A stretch of DNA of 23,688 nucleotides from an uncultured Senegalimassilia sp. (GTDB taxonomy: Bacteria; Actinomycetota; Coriobacteriia; Coriobacteriales; Eggerthellaceae): the NCBI GenBank assembly GCA_934661765.1, contig CAKUJT010000036.1, positions 1 to 23,688 of the forward strand, in the 5' to 3' direction. The translations under genes were made by a program, and so were the position numbers. The notes beneath the pieces were generated by a model. That model had not been told where the DNA came from. It ran no database searches and worked only from the letters and a program-made list of their open reading frames with translations. Positions 1 through 7,237 of the stretch are shown here, piece by piece. Within the stretch, counting starts at the first letter, position 1, and each line of letters begins with the position of its first letter.

Positions 1-444
1 TCCGATTATACACCGGAATACCGCCAGACCAGATCCATCGGGAAACGAAAGCTCTTAACTCCGGATGAGATCCTGCGGCTCCCGCTGGATACTGCACTGA
101 TTATCCTGCGTGGTCAGAAGGTACTGCAGGTAGAAAAATACGATTACACCCTGCACCCGGATGCCCAAAAACTCATTCCCCGGAAGGCTTCCGAACATAT
201 TCCGGAATGGAGAAAAGGAGCATGTAGTGAAGAATATACGTACACTCCAACTATTCCTGCTTCCCACCCGAAAAAAACCGCTTCTTATGGAAAGCAGAAA
301 AAGAAAAAAGCTGAACCGCACTTTGACCAGCAAAGCGTTTATCAGGAACCTGGCTATCACGATTTCCCGGATGACTTCTCAGCAGATAACTATTCGGATC
401 ACACAGACATGGTTCCTTTAGATAAAGATTCTATCATGTCATAA
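1..444 (+). CDS. VirD4/TraG-like coupling protein, C-terminal part (5' end outside window)
   Basis: An open frame enters from the left edge and gives 147 residues before TAA at 442-444. The segment GKRKLLTPDEILRLPLDTAL followed by a LIILRGQKVLQ stretch is typical of the C-terminal end of Gram-positive VirD4/TraG coupling ATPases, just after the motor domain. These membrane ATPases pass the relaxase-DNA complex to the type IV secretion channel. After about residue 70 the sequence becomes a low-complexity charged tail (a KKTASYGKQKKKKAEP stretch, then Asp/Tyr-rich), which is common for these proteins. The Walker motifs lie outside the window, so the call rests on the C-terminal signature and on the conjugation genes downstream. 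The next gene starts 16 nt after the stop, suggesting the same transcript. Confidence 0.78.
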   Translation, partial: SDYTPEYRQTRSIGKRKLLTPDEILRLPLDTALIILRGQKVLQVEKYDYTLHPDAQKLIPRKASEHIPEWRKGACSEEYTYTPTIPASHPKKTASYGKQKKKKAEPHFDQQSVYQEPGYHDFPDDFSADNYSDHTDMVPLDKDSIMS

Positions 445-460
445 TTTGAAAGGAGACACT

Positions 461-1387
461 ATGATGCCAAACGAAACAACCAACACACCTATTTTAACTC
501 TGGATTCCGATGCGAAGCTGGAAACAGCCCAGTCCATTTCAGACCTTACCTGGCATGAGATCCAGAATGCCTACCGTACCCGCCGGATCTTAACCGGAAT
601 GCTTGGCGGTATCGAGAAAACAGAAAACGGCAGCCTCATTGCCGTGGTTTACTACAAGGATTTCCGTACTGTCATCCCAGTAACTGAGATGATGATCCAT
701 CTCATGCAGGATGAAGCACACGATTATGGGGAGCTTGCCCTGCGGCAGAACAAAATCCTCAACAATATGCTTGGATGTGAGATTGATTTTCTGATTAAGG
801 GATTAGATCCGAAGACACGCAGCATTGTCGCCAGCCGGAAAGAAGCGATGCTGAAGAAACGCCAGATCTTCTATCTGGATAAAGATGCTTCCGGAATGCC
901 GAAAGTTTATGAAGACCGTATCGTGCAGGCAAGAGTCATTGCTGTTGCGGAAAAGGTAGTCCGGGCAGAAATTTTCGGTGTGGAAACCTCCATTCTTGCC
1001 AGAGACCTGTCCTTCGACTGGATGGGTGATGCCAGAGAACGCTTCCAGGTAGGCGATCACATCCTGGTACGCATCCTGGATGTGCGGGCAGACTCACCGG
1101 AGCAGGTCATTGTCCACGCAGATGTCAAAAGTGTGGAAGGCAACACCAGCAAGGAAAACATGAAAAAATGTAAGATTCAGGGAAAATACGCCGGAACTGT
1201 GGAAGACATCCATAAAGGCACCGTCTTTGTCCGGCTCTCCATCGGTGTCAATGCCATTGCCCACTCCTGCTATGACAGCCGGACAGTCGGGAAAAAGGAT
1301 CAGGTATCCTTTGTGGTGACGCATATTGATGAAGAGCGTAATGTTGCCCTCGGCATCATCACCCGCATCATCAAGCAGACCATATAA
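461..1387 (+). CDS. Protein with three S1-like RNA-binding modules, ICE-associated
   Basis: The protein has 308 residues. The start is ATG 461, 5 nt after AAAGGAG (449-455); ATG 464 is equally possible, and a TTG at 446 is unlikely. Three S1/OB-fold-like segments can be read. Residues about 45-130 contain GSLIAVVYYKDFRTVIPVTE and end in an S1-typical VASRKEAM. Residues about 153-222 contain VVRAEIFGVETSILARDLSF and VGDHILVRILDV. Residues about 238-303 contain GKYAGTVEDIHKGTVFVRLS and a closing ERNVALGI strand. S1 modules bind single-stranded RNA. What it does in conjugation is not known to me. It follows the coupling protein gene by 16 nt and ends in a short hairpin, so it is probably the last gene of that transcript. 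A role in handling transfer-gene mRNA or transferred single strands is inference. Confidence 0.85.
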   Translation: MMPNETTNTPILTLDSDAKLETAQSISDLTWHEIQNAYRTRRILTGMLGGIEKTENGSLIAVVYYKDFRTVIPVTEMMIHLMQDEAHDYGELALRQNKILNNMLGCEIDFLIKGLDPKTRSIVASRKEAMLKKRQIFYLDKDASGMPKVYEDRIVQARVIAVAEKVVRAEIFGVETSILARDLSFDWMGDARERFQVGDHILVRILDVRADSPEQVIVHADVKSVEGNTSKENMKKCKIQGKYAGTVEDIHKGTVFVRLSIGVNAIAHSCYDSRTVGKKDQVSFVVTHIDEERNVALGIITRIIKQTI

Positions 1388-1405
1388 GGCTTCCACCTTA
1401 TTTTT
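1384..1405 (+). terminator. Weak intrinsic terminator at the end of the S1-protein gene
   Basis: ATAAGG (1384-1389) pairs with CCTTAT (1396-1401) around a 6-nt loop, followed by a T run (1402-1405). The stop codon lies in the left arm. The stem is short and low in G+C, so termination may be partial. Confidence 0.4.
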
Positions 1406-1506
1406 AAATAGCTTTTTTTCATATACAGCACCAATTAGTCCAGCAAATACTCACGATACAGCTACATAAGGTGACAGAATAAAGTATTTTTCAGACCATT
1501 ACCTTA

Positions 1507-1535
1507 TTGTACTGAAAACGGTAACGTGTTATACT
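1507..1535 (+). promoter_or_regulatory. Sigma-A-type promoter for the small toxin-like peptide
   Basis: The -35 box is TTGTAC (1507-1512), the spacer is exactly 17 nt, and the -10 box is TATACT (1530-1535). Transcription would begin near 1542, leaving a 5' UTR of about 68 nt before the ATG at 1610. An inverted pair ATAAGGT (about 1468-1474) and ACCTTAT (1501-1507) brackets the upstream side. Confidence 0.6.
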
Positions 1536-1609
1536 GATTCGGTATTACTGAACCGGAAAGACGGATGCATTTCGATTTTGCCCTCTAGTATCCAAGGAGG
1601 GTGATGCCC

Positions 1610-1690
1610 ATGAATACAATGGAAGTATTGACTTTACTATTGGTAATTTTTGCGGCTTTGACTTATATAGATCGACATAATAAGAAATAG
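1610..1690 (+). CDS. 26-residue membrane peptide, putative holin-like type I toxin
   Basis: ATG 1610 lies 9 nt after a near-perfect AAGGAGG (1594-1600). An in-frame ATG at 1604 is too close to the site. The peptide is MNTMEVLTLLLVIFAALTYI plus the basic, polar tail DRHNKK: one hydrophobic helix and a charged C-terminus. This is the shape of the short 'putative holin-like toxin' peptides of Firmicutes and of type I toxins such as TxpA, which insert in the membrane when over-produced. The gene has its own promoter (1507-1535) and terminator (1804-1834). A convergent minus-strand promoter at 1794-1822 would make an RNA complementary to its 3' region. The toxin function is inferred from size, hydrophobicity and layout. 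Alternatively it could be a small regulatory membrane peptide. Confidence 0.62.
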   Translation: MNTMEVLTLLLVIFAALTYIDRHNKK

Positions 1691-1787
1691 CATCCACGAC
1701 CCTAGGAAAGTTTTGGATGCTATGACTTATACATAGAATATAAAATTTAACTGAGGGCATCAGATTTTGCATCTGAATACCTTTCTT
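1676..1787 (-). ncRNA. Putative antisense antitoxin RNA convergent with the small peptide gene
   Basis: The near-consensus minus-strand promoter at 1794-1822 predicts a start near 1787. Reading leftward, the RNA would begin with a small TCAGAT/ATCTGA hairpin, then reach the 10-bp inverted repeat 1687-1723, followed on this strand by a T-rich run (complement of about 1672-1686). That predicts an RNA of roughly 100-115 nt complementary to the 3' UTR and last codons of the peptide mRNA, the geometry of the TxpA/RatA pair in Bacillus. Ends are predicted, and no homologous RNA was recognised by sequence. Confidence 0.5.
1687..1723 (-). terminator. 10-bp inverted repeat at the end of the peptide gene, likely antisense-RNA terminator
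   Basis: ATAGCATCCA (1687-1696) and TGGATGCTAT (1714-1723) form a perfect 10-bp stem with a 17-nt loop. The left arm contains the peptide stop codon. On the minus strand the stem is followed by a T-rich tract, consistent with termination of the antisense RNA. On the plus strand no T run follows, so there it would act as a 3' structural element. Confidence 0.5.
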
Positions 1788-1793
1788 GAGTTC

Positions 1794-1822
1794 ATTATAC
1801 ACTGGGGGATTTGAGAAATCAA
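1794..1822 (-). promoter_or_regulatory. Near-consensus minus-strand promoter (antisense RNA)
   Basis: On the minus strand the -35 box is TTGATT (1822-1817), the spacer is 17 nt, and the -10 box is TATAAT (1799-1794). This is among the best sigma-A promoter matches in the window. No coding gene with a ribosome binding site lies downstream on that strand, so it most likely drives a non-coding RNA toward the peptide gene. Confidence 0.65.
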
Positions 1823-1834
1823 GTCCCCCTTTTT
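1804..1834 (+). terminator. Strong intrinsic terminator of the toxin transcript
   Basis: GGGGGATTTG (1804-1813) pairs with CAAGTCCCCC (1820-1829) as a 10-bp stem with one G:T pair and a 6-nt loop, followed by TTTTT (1830-1834). The stem and spacer overlap the minus-strand promoter at 1794-1822. Confidence 0.8.
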
Positions 1835-1882
1835 ATTATGACATTGATTAGTATCTGCATTAAACATCAGAAATTTATATTC

Positions 1883-4345
1883 TTACTCACTGAAACGAAT
1901 TCTCTCTATCAATGAATCTTTCCTTACTGACTTTGCAATGAATATTGCCAATAACATCTGTATCACAAACAATGTTAAAATTATAATAATAGCTGCTGTT
2001 ACCGGATAATGGTATGTGCTGATATCAAACATTCCTGTACGCTTTGCATATAAAAACAACGGATATCCTGCAAGACTTCCCACTCCGATACTGATAATAA
2101 GAGTGCCTACTGTATAGAATATACCTTCCAACTGGAGCATCTTCATCAACTGACGGTCCGACATTCCGATTGCCTGCATCATGCCAAGCTCCTTTTTTCG
2201 CACATGGACACTATTGATCATTGTGTTAATCAAGTTCATAATGCTGATTGCTGCCAGAATGATGATAAATGCATAACATGCACCTCTAGTCATCTGTATG
2301 GCATTTTCCCATGTATCGTACTCATTCTTCCAAGTACGCATCTGCAGTCTGCCTGATCCATCCACAATAGCCTGTAGAGATGCTTCCAGTGCCTCATCAT
2401 AATCCTTATCTGCAATCACCTGAAAATAGCTGGAAGAATTATTTATGGTAAGTTTCTCTGCCCCTTCTTTTGCCATGATAAGACAGTTATAGTTTGTCAG
2501 ACCTTTTCCATAATCACCAATTGCTGCCACTTCAATCTCTTTTTGAAAGGTATTATCTCCATCATGAATATTGAGTTTCAGCTTATCTCCCACTTTAATA
2601 TCTGGATACCAGTGAAGTAGCGCGCGGTCCAGAATCACTTTATCCCCGGATTTCAATTCCTCGTATGTGACATTGCCTTCAGTGATTCCTTTTTTCAGCT
2701 CTTCTGCGTATTCTTCCGGCACTCCATTGATAAATTCGCTTCCAATTTCTTCTTCAAAAGGTCCTCCTGATACCTTCAACGCGGTAAACACATCTACCCG
2801 CTCAACACCGTCAAGCTCCTCTATCTGCTGCTTTAGTCCTTCATTTAATGGATTATTCTTTTGAACCTCCGCCCATTCATATTCAGGATGCTCTTTATTC
2901 CCGGATTCCACAATTGGAGAAATCTCATATTGCCCCACAATCGAACTCTTTGCACTTTCCATCGGATTTGCACAAGACAGCACCGTTGCTACCATCATGA
3001 CAAATATTCCGGTAACGGCCATAGATACAATCGTGATAGTACTCTTCTTTTTATTCTCTGCAAGATTTCTCTTGGTCAGTCGTCCGATATTCAGAAATTG
3101 ATATCCCTTCCTGCTGCTTTTCTGTCGCTTACTGCCTCCCTGGTAACGCATAGCTTCTATTTCTGATACCTTCGCCGCCATACGCATAGGCTTCATCAGT
3201 GACAGATACACTGTACACAGAGTCACTGCAATTGCCAACAGATAAATCCACCAATAATAAAGTTGGACTTCTCCTTTAGCTACAACCTTGTATGCCTCTG
3301 TTATAAGTACGTTTGAATCCTTTGCATGTTCTACAAACTGGAGAAGTACAACTTTCACAGCAACTGTTCCGATCAAAAGTCCTATCGGAATAGCAAACAA
3401 CGCCACTCCCATTCCCTCTCTTAGTACGATTTGTCTAAGCTGCCGTTTCGTAGCCCCGATTGCCTTTAACTTTCCAAATTCCCGAACCCTCTGGTTCATA
3501 GATACATAATAAACACTATAAATTGTGATAATGCCCGCCAATACAACAATAAGCATGATTCCTACAATCACCGGAATTGTAGCCGGATCCACATAATTTG
3601 CTGCAAGATACTCTTTATTAATATTCATGTCATCCTCGGAAATCCCGAACTGTCTGGCAATATTCTGTATCGTCTCTGTATAATCTGCAGTCGTATTTCC
3701 TTTCTGTCCATTCACCTGAAGTAAAAACCGATATTTCACCTGTTCTACCGGTATCTCCGCTTTCAGAAAGGCCTCTGAAACCAATGATGTATATTGTTTT
3801 TGTTCTTTGCTGCTCTCATTATCTGCTAAAAAGCCACAGATTCGAAATTCTTTCTCCTTCGTATAATCCAGTCCGTCATCTTTCAGAATCTGATAAGGTA
3901 CTGTGATGGTGTCACCGATTTTCCCATTCTGTCCTAATGCTTCCAGTATTCCTTTTGAAACCACAATATCATTTTCTTTCTGCGGAAGTTGCCCCTCTTT
4001 CAGCTTCACTTTATAAAGTTCCATCCCTGTTCTGTCCATATACATCATGGAAACCGTCGCATCTTCCAGATTCATGTACCCCGCATCGCTGCGGAGTCCG
4101 TAAGTTTTCACATCATGATGTGCCGCCAGTTTCATAACTGTACTCTCGTCCACGTTCCGATAAAGGGCATGCCATGTTGGATAAATCTTATTGATTACCG
4201 CAAAGTTCACTTCCACCATATCTTTTCCGATTGATGGGATTACGAACAGCAGTAATGTTGTCAGGATAATGGCAATTCCAATCAGTATGTTTTTGCTCTT
4301 ATAATGCCGCATATTGCAATATGCAACTCTGGTCGTCATCTTCAT
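1883..4345 (-). CDS. FtsX/MacB-type ABC transporter permease, 820 residues
   Basis: A transmembrane segment lies near residues 19-40, followed by a large extracytoplasmic region (about 41-255). A first FtsX module follows (about 258-400; VGIMLIVVLAGIITIYSVYY, then the cytoplasmic loop VREFGKLKAIGATKRQLRQI). A fifth helix lies at about 436-458, then a second ectodomain, then a C-terminal FtsX module with the matching loop VRKKELGMMQAIGMSDRQLM and two final helices. This is the eight-helix, two-FtsX layout of permeases that export or act on peptides and lipid-linked substrates at the membrane surface. The start ATG overlaps the ATPase stop as TAATG, so translation is coupled. At 820 residues it is longer than BceB-type permeases (about 650) and has two ectodomains, so it is not a canonical bacitracin module. 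The substrate is unknown; antimicrobial peptide resistance or sensing is inferred from the kinase/regulator partners. Confidence 0.92.
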   Translation of the reverse strand: MKMTTRVAYCNMRHYKSKNILIGIAIILTTLLLFVIPSIGKDMVEVNFAVINKIYPTWHALYRNVDESTVMKLAAHHDVKTYGLRSDAGYMNLEDATVSMMYMDRTGMELYKVKLKEGQLPQKENDIVVSKGILEALGQNGKIGDTITVPYQILKDDGLDYTKEKEFRICGFLADNESSKEQKQYTSLVSEAFLKAEIPVEQVKYRFLLQVNGQKGNTTADYTETIQNIARQFGISEDDMNINKEYLAANYVDPATIPVIVGIMLIVVLAGIITIYSVYYVSMNQRVREFGKLKAIGATKRQLRQIVLREGMGVALFAIPIGLLIGTVAVKVVLLQFVEHAKDSNVLITEAYKVVAKGEVQLYYWWIYLLAIAVTLCTVYLSLMKPMRMAAKVSEIEAMRYQGGSKRQKSSRKGYQFLNIGRLTKRNLAENKKKSTITIVSMAVTGIFVMMVATVLSCANPMESAKSSIVGQYEISPIVESGNKEHPEYEWAEVQKNNPLNEGLKQQIEELDGVERVDVFTALKVSGGPFEEEIGSEFINGVPEEYAEELKKGITEGNVTYEELKSGDKVILDRALLHWYPDIKVGDKLKLNIHDGDNTFQKEIEVAAIGDYGKGLTNYNCLIMAKEGAEKLTINNSSSYFQVIADKDYDEALEASLQAIVDGSGRLQMRTWKNEYDTWENAIQMTRGACYAFIIILAAISIMNLINTMINSVHVRKKELGMMQAIGMSDRQLMKMLQLEGIFYTVGTLIISIGVGSLAGYPLFLYAKRTGMFDISTYHYPVTAAIIIILTLFVIQMLLAIFIAKSVRKDSLIERIRFSE

Positions 4346-5016
4346 TATCTTCTCACCGCCTTGCCATCTTCAATGATAATCATTTCATCCGCCATCTGGG
4401 CAATCGTTTCATCATGGGTAATCATGATAAGCGTCTGCCCGAAATCCGACACGCAGCTTTTCAATAGGCTCATAACCTCTAGCTCAGTCTGGGAATCAAG
4501 GTTTCCAGTCGGCTCATCCGCCAAAATTATCGCCGGTCTTGTCACCAATGCCCTGGCTATCGCAGTTCTCTGTTTCTGTCCACCAGACAAAGCAGACGGC
4601 ATCGCATCTTTCTTATCCTGCAGTCCGATTTTTTTGAGAATATCTTCCACTTCCCGCGGCTTTACCTTGCGATTATCAAGTCCCAGCGGAAGAACGATAT
4701 TCTCCCACACATTCAGCGATGGAATCAGATTAAAATCCTGAAAGATAAATCCTATCTTCTTTCTTCGAAACTGTGCCAGTTTATCATCTTTTCGAGAATA
4801 GATATCGGTTCCATCAATCCATACTTTGCCGGAATCCGGTCTGTCAAGCCCTCCAATCAGATGCAGAAGTGTAGATTTTCCGGAGCCGGAACGTCCTACG
4901 ATAGCTGTAAACTTGCCTCTCTCTATCTGTAAACTTGTATGATCCACGGCTCTCACCTGATTCTCGCCTTCTCCATAATACTTTACTAGATCTTCTACTT
5001 TTAAAATACTACTCAT
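4345..5016 (-). CDS. ABC transporter ATP-binding protein (MacB/LolD-like)
   Basis: The protein has 223 residues from ATG 5016, which lies 9 nt after AAAGGGGA. An in-frame ATG seven codons upstream (5037) has a poorer site. Walker A is GRSGSGKST (41-49), the Q-loop Gln is near 93, the ABC signature LSGGQKQR is at 143-150, Walker B is IILADE (163-168) followed by PTGNLDS, and the H-loop His is in MITHDE (about 201). All catalytic elements are intact. It pairs with the FtsX permease, whose start codon overlaps its stop. This family uses ATP binding to drive mechanical movements of FtsX-type permeases rather than classical transport. The 5072-5107 dyad upstream suggests control by the adjacent response regulator. 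Confidence 0.95.
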   Translation of the reverse strand: MSSILKVEDLVKYYGEGENQVRAVDHTSLQIERGKFTAIVGRSGSGKSTLLHLIGGLDRPDSGKVWIDGTDIYSRKDDKLAQFRRKKIGFIFQDFNLIPSLNVWENIVLPLGLDNRKVKPREVEDILKKIGLQDKKDAMPSALSGGQKQRTAIARALVTRPAIILADEPTGNLDSQTELEVMSLLKSCVSDFGQTLIMITHDETIAQMADEMIIIEDGKAVRR

Positions 5017-5071
5017 ATCTTCAAGTCCCCTTTCCATTTCATACCCCTACTATAACATTCCTGCATTACAA

Positions 5072-5107
5072 AACCCTTACAACAACCATAACAGTTTTGT
5101 AAGGGTT
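5072..5107 (-). promoter_or_regulatory. Perfect 11-bp dyad between kinase gene and ABC genes: candidate operator or terminator
   Basis: AACCCTTACAA (5072-5082) is repeated inverted as TTGTAAGGGTT (5097-5107), with a 14-nt spacer. It lies in the gap between the kinase stop (5112) and the ATPase start (5016). Read on the minus strand it contains TTACA-AAAC-TGTTA, close to the TNACA-N4-TGTAA pattern reported for BceR-type regulators. Only a short T run follows, so an operator fits better than a terminator, but both roles are possible. A weak -10-like TTATAG lies downstream on the minus strand. Confidence 0.5.
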
Positions 5108-5111
5108 CCGA

Positions 5112-6365
5112 CTATTCTCCTATTATGAGCGGCAGTGTCACTTTAAATATCATACCTTTCTCAGCCTTTCTTTTGGCTGCTATTGTCCCCCCCTGTTCTT
5201 CTATGATCTTTCTGGCAAGATACAGACCGACACCCGCTCCGTCTTTTACCTGTTCCTTTGCTTTCCTTCCCCGGTAAAATCTCTGATAGATCTTATGCAG
5301 TTCCTCCGCAGGAATGCCCATTCCTTCATCTTCTACTTCAATAAGCACATTGCTTGCTAGCTCCTGCGTCCTCACTGTAATCGTTGTATGTTCCGGTGAA
5401 TATTTGACTGCATTCTCAAGGATATTCGTTAATGCTTCTACCGTCCATTTTGAATCATGGTTCACAACTATATCATCATCCATCTCCACCTGAATGGAAA
5501 TATCTTTTCCTCTTGCCTTCATATAAATCTGACTGACAGCCTCTGTTAGCGTTTTCTTCAGGCTTTCATGAAGCGAATGTATCTGGATCATATGTGTTTC
5601 CAGCCTTGAAAGATTTACCAGTTCATTCAAGAGCTGTTCCAGTTTGGTAAGTTCCTGTGATTCCTGCTCCAGAAACTCCCTCTGTTCTTCTCCTGTAACC
5701 CGATTTTCTGCCACCAGCTCATGACTCATCCGGAGTGATGCAAGCGGAGTCTTCAACTGATGGGAAATATCTGTAATCAGACTCTTCGTACCATTTTCTT
5801 CCTGCTCCAGACGTTCCTTCAAATCTTCGAAATATTGCCCCAGCTCCTTTACAGATTCCCACACCTTTAACCATTGTTCCGATTCTGATGTTTCTTCAGG
5901 ATATGTTTGGAATTTTCCTTTTCTGAATTCCTGCAGACATTCATATAATTGCTGTAATTGTTCCTCATCACCGTATCTGCTCCAGTTTTTTCTTCGGTCC
6001 AGGTACAAGAACAGGCTACATACTATGACTCCCACTAGTAATCCAATTCCCCAGATAATCCTTATAACCACATCTGAAGATCCACTCCCTGAGTGATAAC
6101 CATAAGTTTCTTCCAGCATCTGTACGACTCTTTCTATCTTCTGATCGTCCCGGTCTCTTATAAAATCTACTGTTCCTGACTTTTCCCAGATTGCAACTAT
6201 TTCCCCTTCCAGTTCAGGATGTTCTGCAAGGAGCAGTGCTATCTGCGTTGCTTTCGCATTTTCCTCATACTTTGTTATCAGATACATTCCTACTGTAAAA
6301 AATACTGCAAAGATTACATATACGATAAAATACCGTTTTAATTTTTGTTTACCTTTCCGGTCCAT
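5112..6365 (-). CDS. Two-component sensor histidine kinase
   Basis: The protein has 417 residues. Helix 1 spans about 12-31, an extracytoplasmic region of about 70 residues follows (about 32-100), and helix 2 spans about 101-121. The HisKA H-box is DISHQLKTPLASL with the phospho-accepting His at 202. The HATPase domain has N-box NILENAVKYS (Asn 318), G1 DEGMGI (about 346-351) and G2 GAGVGLYLARKI (from 376). All catalytic motifs are intact. The start ATG at 6365 overlaps the end of the response-regulator gene by 28 nt, so the two are translated together. The extracytoplasmic loop is larger than in the intramembrane-sensing BceS kinases, so the signal may be bound directly. The ligand is unknown; the ABC genes 95 nt downstream are the probable target. 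Confidence 0.95.
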   Translation of the reverse strand: MDRKGKQKLKRYFIVYVIFAVFFTVGMYLITKYEENAKATQIALLLAEHPELEGEIVAIWEKSGTVDFIRDRDDQKIERVVQMLEETYGYHSGSGSSDVVIRIIWGIGLLVGVIVCSLFLYLDRRKNWSRYGDEEQLQQLYECLQEFRKGKFQTYPEETSESEQWLKVWESVKELGQYFEDLKERLEQEENGTKSLITDISHQLKTPLASLRMSHELVAENRVTGEEQREFLEQESQELTKLEQLLNELVNLSRLETHMIQIHSLHESLKKTLTEAVSQIYMKARGKDISIQVEMDDDIVVNHDSKWTVEALTNILENAVKYSPEHTTITVRTQELASNVLIEVEDEGMGIPAEELHKIYQRFYRGRKAKEQVKDGAGVGLYLARKIIEEQGGTIAAKRKAEKGMIFKVTLPLIIGE

Positions 6366-7012
6366 ATATATCCCAGTCCTCTCACATTCGCTATCTCTTC
6401 TGTTCCAAGTTTATTCTTCAGTCTGCTTATATTGACAGTAACCGTATTATCATCGACAAATTGACCGTCTATATCCCATACATGCTCCAGGATACTTTCT
6501 TTTGAAACAATCTGTCCTGCATTCTCCCAGAGATACAGCAACAGAGAGAATTCTTTCTTACTTAAAGTAACTGGTTCATCCCCTTTATACACCTGCATCG
6601 TTTTCATATGCACCGTAATCTCTCCGGAAGACATAATCTGTGCCTGTACCTTAGAAAGCCGTCTCATCAATGCGTTCACCTTCGACACCAAAGCCATCAG
6701 TGAAAATGGTTTGGTAATATAATCATCTGCCCCTGTATCATAACCATTTACAATATCTATTTCCTGATCCAAAGCCGTAAGATAGATAAGATATGTATCT
6801 CCACCTGCACGTACCATCCTTCCAAAATCCAGTCCTGTACCATCCGGCAATGTAATATCGCTGATAACAAGAGCATAATCTCCTTTTTGAAATGCTTCTT
6901 TTGCTTCCTTTATTGTATAAACCTGACGAACCTCATACCCTTCCCGTGAAAGTAACAGGGCAATTCCCCGATTTAGATTCAAGTCATCCTCCAGTAATAA
7001 TATTTTCTGCAT
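6338..7012 (-). CDS. OmpR-family response regulator
   Basis: The protein has 224 residues from ATG 7012, preceded by GAGGTGGAG; a GTG four codons upstream is less likely. The receiver domain has the acidic pocket LLLEDD (Asp 9/10), phospho-acceptor Asp 52 in VISDITLPDG, Thr 79 in LIYLTA and Lys 101 in DYITKPFS. The C-terminal winged helix ends with the recognition region DDNTVTVNISRLKNKLG and the wing VRGLGYIW, as in OmpR/PhoB proteins. It is the first gene of the regulator-kinase-ABC block and has its own promoter at 7051-7079. It probably controls the ABC genes through the dyad at 5072-5107, and possibly its own promoter. The first point is inferred from synteny and from the dyad. Confidence 0.95.
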   Translation of the reverse strand: MQKILLLEDDLNLNRGIALLLSREGYEVRQVYTIKEAKEAFQKGDYALVISDITLPDGTGLDFGRMVRAGGDTYLIYLTALDQEIDIVNGYDTGADDYITKPFSLMALVSKVNALMRRLSKVQAQIMSSGEITVHMKTMQVYKGDEPVTLSKKEFSLLLYLWENAGQIVSKESILEHVWDIDGQFVDDNTVTVNISRLKNKLGTEEIANVRGLGYIWTGKVNKN

Positions 7013-7050
7013 CAAATACTCCACCTCTATTTGTAATAACCTGTTCTTTT

Positions 7051-7079
7051 ATCATATCAGTCCTATCTTTTGTCTACAA
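7051..7079 (-). promoter_or_regulatory. Promoter of the response regulator/kinase/ABC block
   Basis: On the minus strand the -35 box is TTGTAG (7079-7074), the spacer is 17 nt, and the -10 box is TATGAT (7056-7051). It lies 39 nt upstream of the regulator start codon. Confidence 0.55.
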
Positions 7080-7237
7080 TAAAAATAAAATTAACATACA
7101 TACTTTTCCTTCATATGTTCAAGGATTTCACCGGATACTGCTTCAGAAATCGATCAATCCATTTCTGATTGCTTCTCTGTAACATCCGAAGTCTGGATAA
7201 AAGCTGTAGACAACTGCAGCTCTATGTTACTAAAGTC
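7080..7237. other. Intergenic stretch with weak hairpin and a short open segment
   Basis: The stretch is A+T-rich. On the minus strand AGCTG (7221-7217) and CAGCT (7206-7202), followed by TTTTA, make a weak terminator candidate for the three-gene block that ends at 7238. A 24-codon minus-strand segment (7111-7185, MLQRSNQKWIDRF... to TGA) reads like the C-terminal end of some protein but has no ribosome binding site. It may be a gene remnant or chance. Confidence 0.3.

Noticed and set aside
1545..1802. Minus-strand 85-codon frame across the toxin locus
   Set aside because: It covers the peptide gene and its terminator, starts at the antisense promoter without a ribosome binding site, and has no protein-like features. 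The strand is better explained by a non-coding antisense RNA.
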